A stretch of DNA of 64,000 nt, taken from Earliella scabrosa. Its lineage: Eukaryota; Basidiomycota; Agaricomycetes; Polyporales; Polyporaceae. The stretch covers positions 1,488,001 through 1,552,000 of the forward strand of contig JABYQQ010000010.1 in assembly GCA_022605405.1 (NCBI GenBank), written 5' to 3'. Position 1 is the first letter of the stretch. Each line of letters starts with the position of its first letter. Made by a program: the position numbers and the translations under genes. The notes under the pieces are model-generated. The model made no database searches. It was not told the DNA's origin and saw only the letters and a list, made by a program, of their open reading frames with translations. Shown here in pieces: positions 33,698 through 45,405 of the stretch.

Positions 33698-34090
33698 TCC
33701 GTCGACGAGGGTATTGGAGCAGTAGAAGGCTCAGGCAAGATCTCGCTATTCCTATGGGGAGCTCAGAGATACCTCGGTCAAATAGCGCATGTAACGCACG
33801 GCTCTATCCGACCTATGTCGTTGACATCTTCCTCATGACCGTTGTGGCAAGAGCGAAAGTCTCGCAGCTCTAGTACTACTGGCCACGGCACGTCCTCTTC
33901 GTTGTAGTTGGCGGTTTCAACATATACAGGAGGTGCCAGAGAGGACATGTTGGAAATAGGGAAGGCGGCAAGTACTGTATCAGCAGTTTTATGAGGAGAC
34001 TATTTGCATTATTGCCGGGTCTGTCCATTGTCTCAAGTTCCTGCCGTGACAAGCCAAGACCTTGGCAGGGGACAATCAAGGATGCATTTG

Positions 34091-34880
34091 TCACAATGTA
34101 GTAGTACTCGACTTGGCAACAGCTGGATACGAAACTAGGTATTGCGCTCTCATTGTCGCCTCCATGTGCTGCCTGATTCGAGTCTCGAAGCGCTGGACAT
34201 ATTCCAGGGCCTCCGTCAACTGTTCAACAGTCAATGAACAACCGACATCCAGCAACCTCCCCATTGCTTCTATTGCTGTATCCGTGTCCGTGGTAGAGGC
34301 GTTTGAGATAACACTCCGATCGAAGAAGTCGGCAAAGCACTGGAACAGGGTCTCCTTCTGCTTAGTGACAATCATACGATACGTCTTCGAGTTTTCGACG
34401 GCACTGTTGATAGCCCGCAAGAGCTGTCGCATCTCACGGTCATCGTTCACAATGAGATGATGCCACAATGGGTCATCCTTGGTGTTCTTCAAACGAATGA
34501 TGGCTGAATTATCAGACTGTGGGGAATTAGATCCCGGTCTCATCGCGACAAATATAATCTCACCTCATGTCCGAATGTCAATAGATCCACATCCAGCGTA
34601 ATGCTGCTCATGTGAAGAGCAAGGCTGTCCACGGGTATAGTCTTCCCAGAGGTCGCTCGGGTAATCTGCAATTGGACTAATATCACAGGGCTTGAGTATA
34701 TCGCGGCATGAATAGTCAAGAAGTGAGTCGTTCACCAGAGAGCGGTGCCAACTCGGCTACCACAAGATAAACATCTATCCAGCGCTCCTCAGCAATGGTC
34801 TCAAAAGCGCTTCCGTTCTCGCGACCGGGAGCATACACCGCGGTAGTGATAGAGCATAGAGTTACGATCTGCCTATGTGA
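34091..34880 (-). CDS. Uncharacterised multi-exon gene
   Basis: Three exons are readable. The upstream one contains YAPGRENGSAFETIAEERWI. A middle exon reads ITRATSGKTIPVDSLALHMS and ends LLTFGHE at a GTGAGA donor. The last exon (34,091 to about 34,518) has PLWHHLIVNDDREMRQLLRA, then KETLFQCFADFFDRSVISNA and EQLTEALEYVQRFETRIRQH. The exon 2-3 join is in phase with a 47-nt intron. The join between exons 1 and 2 is in phase only with a GTAGCC donor. The C-terminal half is predicted helical. No family is recognised, though the regular structure suggests a working gene. Confidence 0.5.
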
Positions 34881-35280
34881 AACTGTTGTCCAACATTGGT
34901 CGCAAGAGTATATGGCTAGAGACGTACGGGTCTGTCATATCTGTGTTACCTCAGTCCTTGTGGCTCGGAAGATCGTATTCCAATTTATATAAGTGAATGA
35001 TCGATATGTCGCATCGGATTAGGCGATTCCGACCGCTTATCTCCTCCTAGCGCTCTGCGAAATTCCCTTTGTTCACTCCCACGACGATGACCAACAATAA
35101 ACGCATGTGTTGGCCGAAGTCGCCAAGATCTACCCACAATTGTAGAGGTGACAATGCAAGGGCATGGTAGTCGAACAATGAGGTACAGTATATGCTCTGC
35201 TTTGTGTTCGCAGTCGCGCCCATTTGACCATTTATAGTGAGCAACTAGCGTTACTAGGAAGCCAGACTTCTCTCTCGATG

Positions 35281-37285
35281 ACACATTACGGCAGAATTTA
35301 CTACTATCACAATGCTATCAAGCACGAGATATATCTTCATGCCGATGAGACGTCCATAGGGCATGGTGTTGTATGCGACCATCCTTTACCCGAGGGCTTC
35401 ACCCGTAGGTCTGCTGTGCTAGAGATGGACTGTACTCATCGCGGGATGCGCAGAGGAATGCGTTCGCTTTCGACTGCTCAAGCGAACTGCTCACGGAGGG
35501 TCAGCCGCGGTACATCTTATTTTGGATGCCGGGCAATTAGTGGTTGGCGGTGAAATACTGAGTTTGATGGAAAGATTCTGAGACTCGCGTAGCTGAATCG
35601 ACAGAAGATGAAAGTGAATATAGCCTATCGCATACACGATAATGCTACCCTAGGAATACCCTTGAAACGGGGAAGCGATATCACTAGTGAGGTTTCTCTA
35701 TGGAAGAGTTCCCGTTCCCCATTTGTTGACCACTGTACAGGCCTGGTTTACGAAAGCATAGATCCCAGATCGGTACAGCCTTTCCCTTTCACTCACAGAA
35801 TGGCCGTTGAACATTTGCTTAGATCTTCACTAAGCTGGCCTTGGGTAGATGGTATGCCTGCACTATGACTATACTACTGCGCTCTTACTGACTTATACTA
35901 GCATCGGGATGGGAGGTTATGGTGCGGTACATGAGGCCCGACATATCGAGACAGGCATGGTTATGGCTGTGAAGATTCTGCAGAAGTCTAGGACCCTTCG
36001 GGCCCGCGGAGAGCGCGATAACACTTTGAGTGAAGTCGACATCTGTCAGAATCTCAACCATGTAAGTGAGCCCTACTCGTCGCTCGGCGATAATGATCAT
36101 TTTGTCACGCTCATGTACTAGCCCAACATTGTCAATCTCCTCGCGTTCTCAAACGAAGGGAAATACGTTTGTACGTTACTCCTCATGTCTAAAGCTTTAC
36201 TGGTACACCTGACGCATGTCTTAGACCTCGTAATGGAGCTCATGGCAGGAGGGTCCTTACACGACCTCATCGTCGAAGAGAAGCGGCTCGGTTGGTATCT
36301 CAGGCTAGCGCCCGATGGTGTATGCACTAAATTTCATTCCGGACACAGGGGAAGACGACGCGAGAGCTATCACCTTCGACATTTGTAGCGCAATCACGGT
36401 ACGGCGTCTCAATTTTGACCCAGTCTCAAATTGAGACAATTGTGATAGTACTTGCACACCCTCAACATTGTTCATCGCGACATTAAGCCAGGGGTATCCA
36501 CATTCAGCCAAAATGCGGCTAGTATGATCTGCTAATGATGCTTACAGAATGTATTGATCAAAGAACGCAATCCCCTCTCGGCAAAAGTCTCCGACTTCGG
36601 ACTAGCCAAGATTGTGTCTGCTGATAATCATCTTCAAGTAGGCTATTGCATTCTAAGCAGAGATATACTAACCATTCGGTAAGAGCGTATGCGGCACCCC
36701 TGATTTCATGGCACCGGAAGTGGTCGGGAACATGTATTCATTACACAAGACCTATGATCACAAAGTGGATAGCTGGGCAATCGGAGTCACTATATTTGCA
36801 ATGTATGACAATCATGGGATTTGGTCCGCCAGACGTTCATTCAGATTATAGGCTGGCTGGCAACTCTCCATTCAGCACCCGCAATGAGCACCAATTGTAC
36901 TCGTCCGCCACCGGAACAAGGGCAATTGTATGGGAACGGTTACCGCCACGTAGCAGTCGTAGCGGTAAGCCCCTCGTAAATCGTAGTCGAAACAATTGCT
37001 GACGGTTCTGTAGCCAAAGATCTTATATCGCGTTTACTGACGCTCAACCCTGAACGTCGTCTGTCAGCAGACCGTATCACCGACCAGCCATGGTTCCGAG
37101 TAGCTATGGAGTGCTTGCAGTCACCTGCTTTCACCAAGCGAACAACTCTCCCACTGCATGAGGGCGTAGCCGATGCACTACCATCAGGTGTAGGCGCGCC
37201 TAATCCCAGGAAACACATGAGGACACATGCGTCGATACTATGTTGTATAGGACTCTTGTTGTGTTTTGTATCTATCTTCTGGTGA
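35281..37285 (+). CDS. Serine/threonine protein kinase with C-terminal hydrophobic tail
   Basis: The kinase domain is read from nine exons: 35902-36061, 36122-36170, 36225-36290, 36349-36398, 36449-36493, 36548-36637, 36684-36802, 36852-36964 and 37014-37285, all in phase (about 320 residues). Key motifs are IGMGGYGAVHEA (glycine loop), MAVKIL (lysine), YLVMELMAGGSLHDL (hinge), HRDIKPGNVL (catalytic loop), DFGLAK and FMAPEVV. The catalytic Asp, Lys and Asn are all present; the usual E of KPEN is G. The order and style fit the CAMK/Chk2-like group. The last 16 residues before the stop (ILCCIGLLLCFVSIFW) form a hydrophobic tail, suggesting a tail-anchored kinase. Upstream protein-like frames (35,281-35,850) may be the N-terminus, but I cannot join them to the kinase in phase; there may be a frameshift or an unseen exon. 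Confidence 0.8.
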
Positions 37286-37567
37286 TGCGTTGTCGTTTCA
37301 GCCAAGATAACAGGAACCTACTACTAGACACCCCAGCATGTCGTTTGAGACGCTGTCACAATCATCGGCTGGCAGTATTTGGTAGCGAACTTGAAGATTG
37401 ATCGAGTTGACTTACGACGTTAGGAGTCTTTATGTGGTTGCGGTAGAGTACCCCACAGCACCTGACGAGAATCCCAGCGTCGATCCTCCAGCGCCTATAT
37501 CTTGCAATGGAAGTTGCACACCTTGAAGACTACATCGTTCATGTATGCATCAAGCGGCGCGAGAGGG

Positions 37568-37910
37568 TCAGCTCCATGTCGACGCTTCCGTGCATTGGCG
37601 AAGCCAAGGTGGCCAAAACGACTGTGGACTCTGCTGCCCCTCCGAATATTCGACTTTGCCAAGTTCAGACACAGTCATAGGTCTTCTCCTGGGTGCCGTC
37701 CTCGCGTATGAACCCGTCGACAAGATCGTGATCGAGTAGAGCGCATGCCATGCCCTGAGCGGTGAGCAACAGTGATGGCTCATCGATGAGGCGAGACAGC
37801 TTGACGACCACGATGGCTTCGAAAGGTTTCCAGCCCTCAAGTACCCAACCATCCAGACCATCTCATACACGGAAGTCGCGTTAGTGACCCTTGATGGCGG
37901 GTGCATGCAT
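37568..37910 (-). pseudogene. BTB-protein relic A
   Basis: Minus-strand pieces match the middle of the intact BTB gene at 39.8 kb: FEAIVVVKLSRLIDEPSLLL and ALLDHDLVDGFIREDGTQEK correspond to HADVIGVVNIARLIGEPWLL and ALIDCTRLGEAIAHGVTRED. A stop follows soon after (YDCV then TGA). The BTB domain proper and the C-terminus are not found in frame nearby. It is a truncated copy. Confidence 0.6.
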
Positions 37911-38569
37911 TCCTTCTCATCATAGAGTCTATTATGGTGCGCGTGACGTCGTGTGTGGGCGTTGACCGCCTTCGGCGCGAGCAGACCGCCTCAGATTCAG
38001 CACTCGACGTCGCGTGCGAAGAACCGCACCCCCAGCTTCCCCTTGACGATCTCGGGCCCGTTCCAGGCTACTGGCTCCGCGGAGAATCCTCGTTTGTCCG
38101 AGGTCGTGTCTGACTTGTGACGTGTGCGAACATGGCTAGGAACGGCCGACGGGTACTGCGAGGTTGCAAGTACGATAGAGGCGATTCGGAGAAGGCGGGA
38201 CTGCAATATGGTTAGTTAGGTATATAGTGTGACTGAGTAGCCGCCGCATCACACGCCTTCGACTTGATGTGCGTCTGGCGTTGAAGAAGAGCGCACCGGG
38301 TACTTGGTGTGACGAGAGCGGAACCAGTGGACGCTAGTGCAGAAGAGATATACGCGCATGGCTACCAGAAAGAATACAGGTAATCTCACGCCGGACGCCA
38401 CGGTACGTGATGGCATCAGGCTGCAGCCTCCCCCAACAGCCCGTCTCCTAGTCCTTCGAGCGCATGGGCAAGCGTTTAGTAGTACTAGGGACATGAGCCG
38501 GCGCTGCCTGGACTGCTGACGGGGTGGCAGGACCTTGCGTGGCACGGATGGCCAGCCAGGTACTTGAAT

Positions 38570-39210
38570 GCCCAACAGCCCCGTCAGGCGTCCCCAAATC
38601 TCCCGCTGCTCCTCCCTCTCTCAATCCTGCAGCGTCTCCAAGAACGACTTGCACAGCTCAATCTTGCTATCTTTGACGAATTCAGAAATGGGCTTCCCGT
38701 AGCCTGCGGCACGATTCTTCGAGATGAGGTCCAGGACGGCGCCCCGCATCTTCTCCTTACACCACGTATGGTAGTCCAGACACGAGCGATATTAATTGAG
38801 GTGGAAGATGCGCATGAGCGCGGCGTCGTCGCGCAGGTCAAACACGTCTTCGCAGCGAAGCAAAGCGCGACACACGCTTGCGTTCCGTCTTCGCGCGTGT
38901 AGACGTGCACAGCCGTAGAGCGGACCACGAAGATGCATGCGAACAAGCCGGTGGGAAGAATGGAAACGTCGCCCGTGAGGTGTGCGAGATTGACAACTCC
39001 GACTGCGCCGCTCGTCCAGCGGAGGGCCAGCTCTTGAGCCGCTTCCAGCGGTCCAAGTGGGTCGTGTAGTGGGTCTTGAGGTGCTAAAGGGATTGCGTGT
39101 ACAACTTGGTCATCTGATACTTGTGGCCCAACCGGATCAACGCAGAAAGCATGTGGACGCTGGGCTTCGGGGCAACGAAGTAGCTACAGGTACAGACACA
39201 GTCAGTATCA
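38570..39210 (-). pseudogene. BTB-protein relic B
   Basis: Pieces follow the family order on the minus strand: SALIRLGHKYQMTKLYTQSL, a TAG, then HLKTHYTTHLDRW (about 39,150-39,050); VVNLAHLTGDVSILPTGLFA (about 38,970); YTREDGTQ (about 38,890); ALLRCEDVFDLRDDAALMRI; and near the end LCKSFLETLQD, a stop, then EREEQREIWGRLTGLLGI (about 38,640-38,570). At least two in-frame stops and several frame changes make it non-functional. The N-terminal BTB fold is not identified upstream. It lies next to relic A in the same orientation. Confidence 0.65.
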
Positions 39211-39840
39211 GCTCCCTTGCATATAGATGCGTAAATGAGGGCACAAGTCTTTCGAAGAGTTTGGAAGCTGCATATGGTATATCATGCCCACCTCGGCCGA
39301 CGACCATGGTCTGAGCGAATACTAAGTAGTAGCGCATTGAGAAGGGGGGAGTGGTGCGCGAGGTGCCCGCTAAAGACACGAGACTCCACGTCGCAAAAAT
39401 AAGATTGTCATCGTCGTACCCGAACTATTGGTCTTTGTGCCATGCCATTCGACGTACGAGTTTGGAGGAGGGAGCTGAGGATGAATGGGAGATAGCGAGG
39501 TCCTCGTCGTCTATATGTGCCCATTTTCTCAGACTCAGTCGCTGTCTGAGTCTTGTTGCGCAGGTGTACATGGCTCCCGAGGACAAAGGCGGTAGTGCAG
39601 CCAGCTGAGGCGGACGTCGTCAGGATTCGGATTCAAAATGGAAGCCTACCCAAGGCGCCGGCGCGGACGATGTGAGTCACACTCCAACTACGCGTGACGT
39701 CACGCGTATCGGGCCGGGCCGGCGGCATTGCCTTCGACCTGAACGCACATTACGACGTTACCCTCGAGTCTGTGTTCGCCACTTCGACCTGATCTACAGG
39801 ATCCTTCATTCCTAAATCATCTTGACTGCAACCGCGTACG

Positions 39841-41020
39841 ATGTCTCAGGCTGCGCGCTCAACCAGGAAGAGAGCTAGAGTATGTTCAGAAGATCCAGGC
39901 GCCGGTGTTGCGAAACAAGAGGAGGAAACGGCGGAACGGATGCTTAGTGATCACACAGATGGCCTCAAGCACGACGAAGAGTTCTGGTATGACGATGGCA
40001 CAGTGATTCTTGCTGCGCGTGATGTCGAGTTCCGCATCTATGGCGGACTGCTTGCCCACCATTCGCCAGTGTTGAAGGAGCTCCTCGCTCAGGCACATCC
40101 TATGCATCCCCCCCCTCTTGCCGGTAATGAGAACTCCTCGTGCCCGGTGGTTCGCCTCTCCGATTCTCCGGAAGATCTGCGTCATCTTCTGCGCGCATAT
40201 ATGCCGAGCAGGGACACACTGTGAGTCCATTCGAATCCTCTTTGACGCTACTCGCATTGATGGTCGGGCACTTGCAGCAGCTTCTACGATGCAAAGACTC
40301 CGTCCTTCTCCTCCATATCAGCCTCGATCCGACTTGGGAGCAAGTACAAGATCGAAGCGCTCTATGAACAGTCGCTGCGGTTTCTCAAGAACTTCTACAC
40401 TGACCGTCTCGATGTCTGGGTTGCTCATAGAAACTGGGTGCCCGCCGGCTGGCATCACGCAGATGTCATTGGCGTCGTAAACATCGCGCGTCTGATCGGT
40501 GAGCCCTGGTTACTCCCCACTGCCCTGATCGACTGCACGAGACTTGGTGAGGCCATCGCACACGGCGTAACTCGCGAGGACGGTTCCCAGGAGCACCTCT
40601 CCCTGCAAGACCTGGGTATATGCTTCAAGGCCAAGTCCGATGTCCGCAAGGCGAGTGCGGGCATGGTGCTCCGCACACTCACCTACGCGCCGAAGTGCGA
40701 GGACCAGAACTCGTGTCGCCGAGCGCTGAAGAAGGCGATCACTGAACTGCCGGACCACATGGACATGCTCATCGACGGCGATCCGTTCCAGTCGTACGTA
40801 TATTGTCTCAGAGGCCACAAGGTCCCCGTATGCGCTGTCTGTGAAACGGCGCTCAACAAGAGCTTTAACGAGGAGCGGAGGAAGCTGTGGAAGCGACTAC
40901 CGGAACTACTGGGTGTAGAGGTACCCGGCTGGTGCGAGCCCGGACTGGATGGTGCCATTGAGGTATGTTATGTCGATCATGGACTGATTGTGAGACTGAT
41001 CACGTTGCCCCGAACAGTAA
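39841..41020 (+). CDS. BTB/POZ-domain protein, intact
   Basis: Exons 39841-40220 and 40278-40962 join in phase (57-nt GTGAGT...GCAG intron). A likely third splice then brings in an immediate TAA at 41018-41020, giving about 355 residues; without it the frame runs to 41,061. The BTB core is visible as HDEEFWYDDGTVILAARDVE, then FRIYGGLLAHHSPVLKELLA and RLSDSPEDLRHLLRAYM. After it comes SASIRLGSKYKIEALYEQSL. The C-terminal part has the WKRLPELLGVEVPGW end typical of this fungal family, with paired cysteines (CAVCETALNKSF). BTB proteins dimerise and often serve as adaptors for cullin-3 ligases; no further domain shows a specific target. Two decayed relatives lie just upstream on the other strand. 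Confidence 0.8.
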
Positions 41021-41239
41021 CATCGATGCTCTCTACCATGCTACTCGAGTATGTAGTTTGACGCATTCATCCGCTGAGGAACATGAGCTGATAATATTCG
41101 ACGATTAGGTTCCCGCGCGCTTCTCCTGCTGTATTTGATCAATAGTGTATCAACTAGGTTGTTGCCATATGCTACGTGTTGAGACCCGAAGCTTCGAGGA
41201 TTCCAATTTCAATTGGTCAATACTATACCGTGCTTACTG

Positions 41240-42380
41240 TCCTGTATAGCTTCATCAACACGACCGCTGGCTGGGGCAACTTGCGCCTGTTGTCCTCGAG
41301 TGGTCCGGTCAAGATCTCGGTCGGCGGACGGTACGTTGTGTGCGATCGCCGCTGTTGGTTAATCACTGCTAACCAGTCGCTGTAGTGTTAGAGCGCTGCA
41401 GCCCATTGAGACTGCCTGCGACACGCTGCTTTCCAGCAAGGCCTACGAGTTCGCGAACATGAAGGCCACTAACAACGCGGAGATGGATTTTGTCATGGGT
41501 TGTGAATCCCCTGAGATGTTTCGCCCGGCGACCACGACGCGCTCAGGGGAGGTATGTATTCTTTGTCACTCTACACGAGATCCCCACTGACTGTCCATGT
41601 AAGCGCAAGGTACTAGTGTCCTCACCCTAAGACGGCCCTCCGACTTGGGCTGCCCGATCTGCGGTCTCATCGGATTCACATCGACATCTACGTAAGCGCG
41701 GTTCCATCCCTTACCCACCCACTTCTAATTTCGTAACAGCGAAGGCTCGAAGCACCCTCTACCGATCCTCAATCTGGTGTACCGTTCGCGCTAACTTTCC
41801 TTCCGTCGCAAGCAGATCTTCGCAATGGTTGAACAACGAGCGTCAGCAGGACGAGGTCGAGCACCGCAAGAGCCAAGGCGATGGCATCGAGGAGGAATAC
41901 CTTCCCACGCGCTTTGCAGACATCAAGGGGGAAGCAACACGCCAGGCGAAGGATGTTATCGCGACGTACGGCGTGCTTAAGCTGTTGATTCTTGGGTCGC
42001 GCCCTGCGCCGCGCTCTCGCTGTTTGGGGCCTTACCGCAGACGGGCATAAGAAAATCGGAGAAGAGTCGGAGACACATTTGTGACGATGTCTTCACCAAC
42101 CTCGGAGAGTCTGGCATCGTCCCTGGCAACCGCAACGCCGAGTACGTTTGAATCTTGCACGATCTAGCATGCAATATCCAACTTCTTCTGTAGTAACATT
42201 GACGGCAACTTCAACAAGAAGCACACGTATTTGATCTTCCCCTGGGTATTCACACCGACGGTATCCGCGCTGGTATATTTATACTCGTCCATGGTCTAAC
42301 ATTACTCCTCCAATCTTCGTCTAGCACATGCACGGCCATCTCGCTACCTACTTGCTGTGCTTCAATCGTCCACGTATGAA
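41240..42380 (+). CDS. Uncharacterised multi-exon candidate
   Basis: Short protein-like exons with good splice sites follow one another: FINTTAGWGNLRLLSSSGPV (ending at GTACGT near 41,329), ETACDTLLSSKAYEFANMKA to TTTRSGE (ending at GTATGT near 41,551), RRPSDLGCPICGLIGFTSTS, then NNERQQDEVEHRKSQGDGIE with RFADIKGEATRQAKDVIATY. The last clear piece is DGNFNKKHTYLIFPWVFTPT near 42,200. One CPIC motif is present but no second cysteine pair is seen. The family is not recognised and the exon joins are not all fixed. Confidence 0.4.
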
Positions 42381-43860
42381 GCAAGAAGCTGAAGAACCGT
42401 CTCCCCCAACGCCTGTGCGACAAGGTCATGAGAGAAATGATGACTTCGAATAACTTGGTGTGGGTCAGGGACGCTCCGCCCTAGAGTAAGGAGCTCGAAG
42501 CTCCCGTCCCCCTGAACCCGCTGGCAGCTCCCACAGACGGCTGCGAAGACATGGGAGGAATAGGAACGTGGCATGACAAGTGCAGTGGGCGGGTGATGAA
42601 CACACTCACATGAAATGTTGGACGGTGTGGGTCGGCTTGCATCTTCCCCTGTCGACGTACTTCGGTGATGCGCGAACGGTTCTGTCTTGGGTAGAATAGG
42701 GGATATCACCGTCCGGCGAGCCAGACTATGGTCTTGTTCTCCTTCCTAATCCCGCCCTTCTTCTACTCGCTCTACCTCGCCTTCATTTCCTGGAGCTCCT
42801 TCACACCGTCGTCCGCGTGCATCTGCGCACCCTCGCCACCCTCCGCGCATCACCATCCTACTCCCCGTCCGCAGCGGCAGTGCGACGCTCTGGTTTCCGC
42901 TCGGCGACGGGCTCGTGCATGCAGGCGATGTCCTCCAGGCCGACAGCGCGCTCGAGTCGCCCAGGACACGGGGAGGCGGGCGTACCTCTTCTAGGATGGA
43001 AGTAGCTTCATGGGTAGGTAGTACAGCGGTGGCGGATGCGAGCGGGGTGATGCGAGCGGGGTGTGCAAGCGGATCGGTCGATGCTGATGGGTAAGAGGAT
43101 CAGGAGCAGTCGTGTAGATCGTGCTGTGGACGAGCATCAGGGTCTGCAAGTATATAACGTGCTGAGTATGAGGAAGACGCACAATAGAGTCCTTAAGCCG
43201 CAGGTCCTCCTCCTTGCGATTCGCGATGGTCCTATCCTCCTTACCTCGTCGGCACCCTTGACAGGTCCACAAGGCGAGAGAGACGCACTGCATCGCCTCG
43301 CCCGCATTGCTCTCCTTGTCCTCGTTCCTCGCATCGTTCAGCGTACCAACGAGTCCAATCGTCGTGTTGCCGCGCTTCCACTCGCGTGAGCCGACCGCCA
43401 TATCGAGACGGGGCGGCTTACTGGTGCCCGCACCCAATGCCATTCCTCATGCACTGTTGATGGCGCGCATGTGTTAGGCTGCTCACAGACGCCTGTGTAG
43501 AGCATTGGAGTAAGTACGCATACTCACTCTTCTGTCGTCATCGTGTCTGATCATAAGGATTGGAAGGGATGAGAGAGCTAACGAGAGAGGACTGAGTAGG
43601 ATATGGCCATGGGAAACCTTGAGTGACGAAGCCGAGGCCTGGACGAAGCTGTTGTTACGTAAGCGAGCGAGCGACTTCTTCTCTTCCATGGCCATCCAAT
43701 TGCAATTCGTTCTCCACTACGCATGTAGCTCCTCACCCTACTCCGCAGACTAGACGTGTACGTCTTGCTCCTGCTTGTCCGTCCCGTCCTTCTGAACGAC
43801 CGACAGCTTCCAAACCGTTGGATATGCCGTATTCTTTGCCCTGCGGACTGCGTTGTGGAG
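42381..43860. other. Interval upstream of the LINE, no recognised gene
   Basis: Several open frames on both strands reflect GC content. A short direct duplication, ATGCGAGCGGGGTG, occurs near 43,036-43,063. Nothing resembles a known family. Confidence 0.35.
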
Positions 43861-43875
43861 GAATGCTAGGAAGTC
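43861..43875. repeat. Target-site duplication, left copy
   Basis: GAATGCTAGGAAGTC, identical to 45,391-45,405. It is followed directly by a run of seven T, the complement of a short poly-A tail. Confidence 0.9.
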
Positions 43876-45390
43876 TTTTTTTAATTCACGCTTTTATATT
43901 CCGCTCGTACGGAGTACAGGTGCGGCTATTTACTGGTAAGTATCACGGTGGCGGGCGAGTGCTCTCAGCCAATGTTGCCTACATCTAAGGGCTTCGTGTG
44001 CGCTGACGGCAGCGCCATGGTCGCCAAGCGAGGACCGGAGTCTCTCGTCAATCGAGAGGTTCGGGCGCGTCCGCAAAGCTGAACGCGCTCTCGTTCGACA
44101 TAATGAATGTGATGACGTCACGGTAAGAGCTCACCCGTTGCAGGAATTCGTACTCACCGCGGCAGTTCCACCAGCGGCGATACTTCCTGCATTTGAGCAG
44201 CACGTGCTCCCTGTCCTGGAAGACTCTGCATTCCGGGCAGGTTGTCGACTCGTTGGGGAAGAAGCGGCGCCGGAACGATCCTATTGGTGCATGGTCCAGG
44301 ACCGCCCGGCAGAATCGTGCCATGCACGATCTCGAGTCCCCGAACGCTTTGAGCGCCGGACTCGAGAGATGACTTGGCGGGTCGAAGGCCGCCAGTCGGA
44401 GGAAGTTGCGGCCGCTGTAAGTCGGTGATGATCGATACTCATCGCGCCATTTTGACTTCAGCTGTACCGCGAGTAGGTGTTGTGCGTGTGCCAACGAGCA
44501 CTCGTCGCGATCCGTTGGGAGGCCTGCCGCTTGCTTGGCGTCCTCGTCCACCAGCTCGTTCCACTCCACGCCTTCGTGGGACGGGCACCAGTGAAAGACA
44601 ACCCGTCGCCGGTCGTCCTTCTCCAGCCATTCGCGGACGTTGCGGCACGCCACGATCGACACCAACTGCTGTCCGTGCATCCCCGGATCAAGCAGCGTTC
44701 GGAGCGCCGACTCGTTGTCGGCTACCACATGTATCGTCTCGTACTCCTGCTTGGTGGCGAAGGCGAGCCCCATTCCTCCCGCGATCATTTCGGCGTCGTA
44801 CGAGGTGGCGCGTCCACACGCAATGCCGCGCTTGAACAGGAGCCGCCCTGCACGATATGCCCGGAATGCCTGTTCGACAGTGCGGCTTAGGCTGTAGTGA
44901 CCCATCACAGAAGACAGTCACCGCCCGCCGGTCGTTCACCGCGTCATCCAGGCGTGGCATGAGTGTCGATCTCATCCACTCTGCCAGCGCGTCGGAGTCC
45001 TTCTTCGGGTGCTCAAGGTGCCAGGTGAGTCGATCCCCGTACATGTCGAGTACACGCTTTCCCGGGCGCGCTTCCGCATGCAATGGAGCGAACTCCTCTG
45101 TGCAGACTCGGCCCGCGAAGTCGAGCGCCACTAAGGGCGTGTCCCTTGAGTCCGGATATCCCGTTCCCATGGGGAACGCGACATCCGGAGCCAAATGATT
45201 GCATACCCATGGGTTTGGCAGTGCCGCGAGCAGCGGATGCGACGCCATGAGCGTGTTGGCTCGGAGGCCGGTCCTGTTGACCAGCTTCTCGATGTGTAGT
45301 CGAATCGGCGGCAGCCCGGCTAAGACTTCCATGCCGCCGACCGGAGACGTACGGAATGCGCCGGTGATCCAGCGCGCAGCGGTGTTCTGC
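43876..45390 (-). mobile_element. 5'-truncated LINE (non-LTR retrotransposon)
   Basis: The 1,515-bp insert lies exactly between two 15-bp direct repeats and begins, on the minus strand's 3' side, with seven A residues. It carries the C-terminal end of a retrotransposon polyprotein. 5' truncation, a short A tail and a target-site duplication are the three hallmarks of target-primed reverse transcription. The reverse transcriptase core is absent, so the copy is dead on arrival. Confidence 0.9.
44048..45390 (-). pseudogene. LINE ORF2 C-terminus: thumb region, RNase H and zinc knuckle
   Basis: The upstream part reads NTAARWITGAFRTSPVGGME and LAGLPPIRLHIEKLVNRTGL, the usual end of the reverse transcriptase region. 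The RNase H domain follows, with the catalytic-type pieces FCDGSL, YDAEMIAGGMGLAFATK, DNESALRTLLD and HWCPSHEGVEWNELVDEDAK. A zinc knuckle, CPECRVFQDREHVLLKC, lies near the end, followed by a stop at 44,048. There is a frameshift near 44,880 between FCDGSL and the rest of RNase H. The order RT-RNaseH-CCHC at the C-terminus fits fungal LINEs of the Tad/I-like type; I cannot place it closer. Confidence 0.85.
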
Positions 45391-45405
45391 GAATGCTAGG
45401 AAGTC
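45391..45405. repeat. Target-site duplication, right copy
   Basis: GAATGCTAGGAAGTC, second copy, marking the 5' junction of the truncated LINE. Confidence 0.9.

Noticed and set aside
44374..44890. Open frames of 137 and 153 residues on the plus strand
   Set aside because: They are antisense to the LINE RNase H region.
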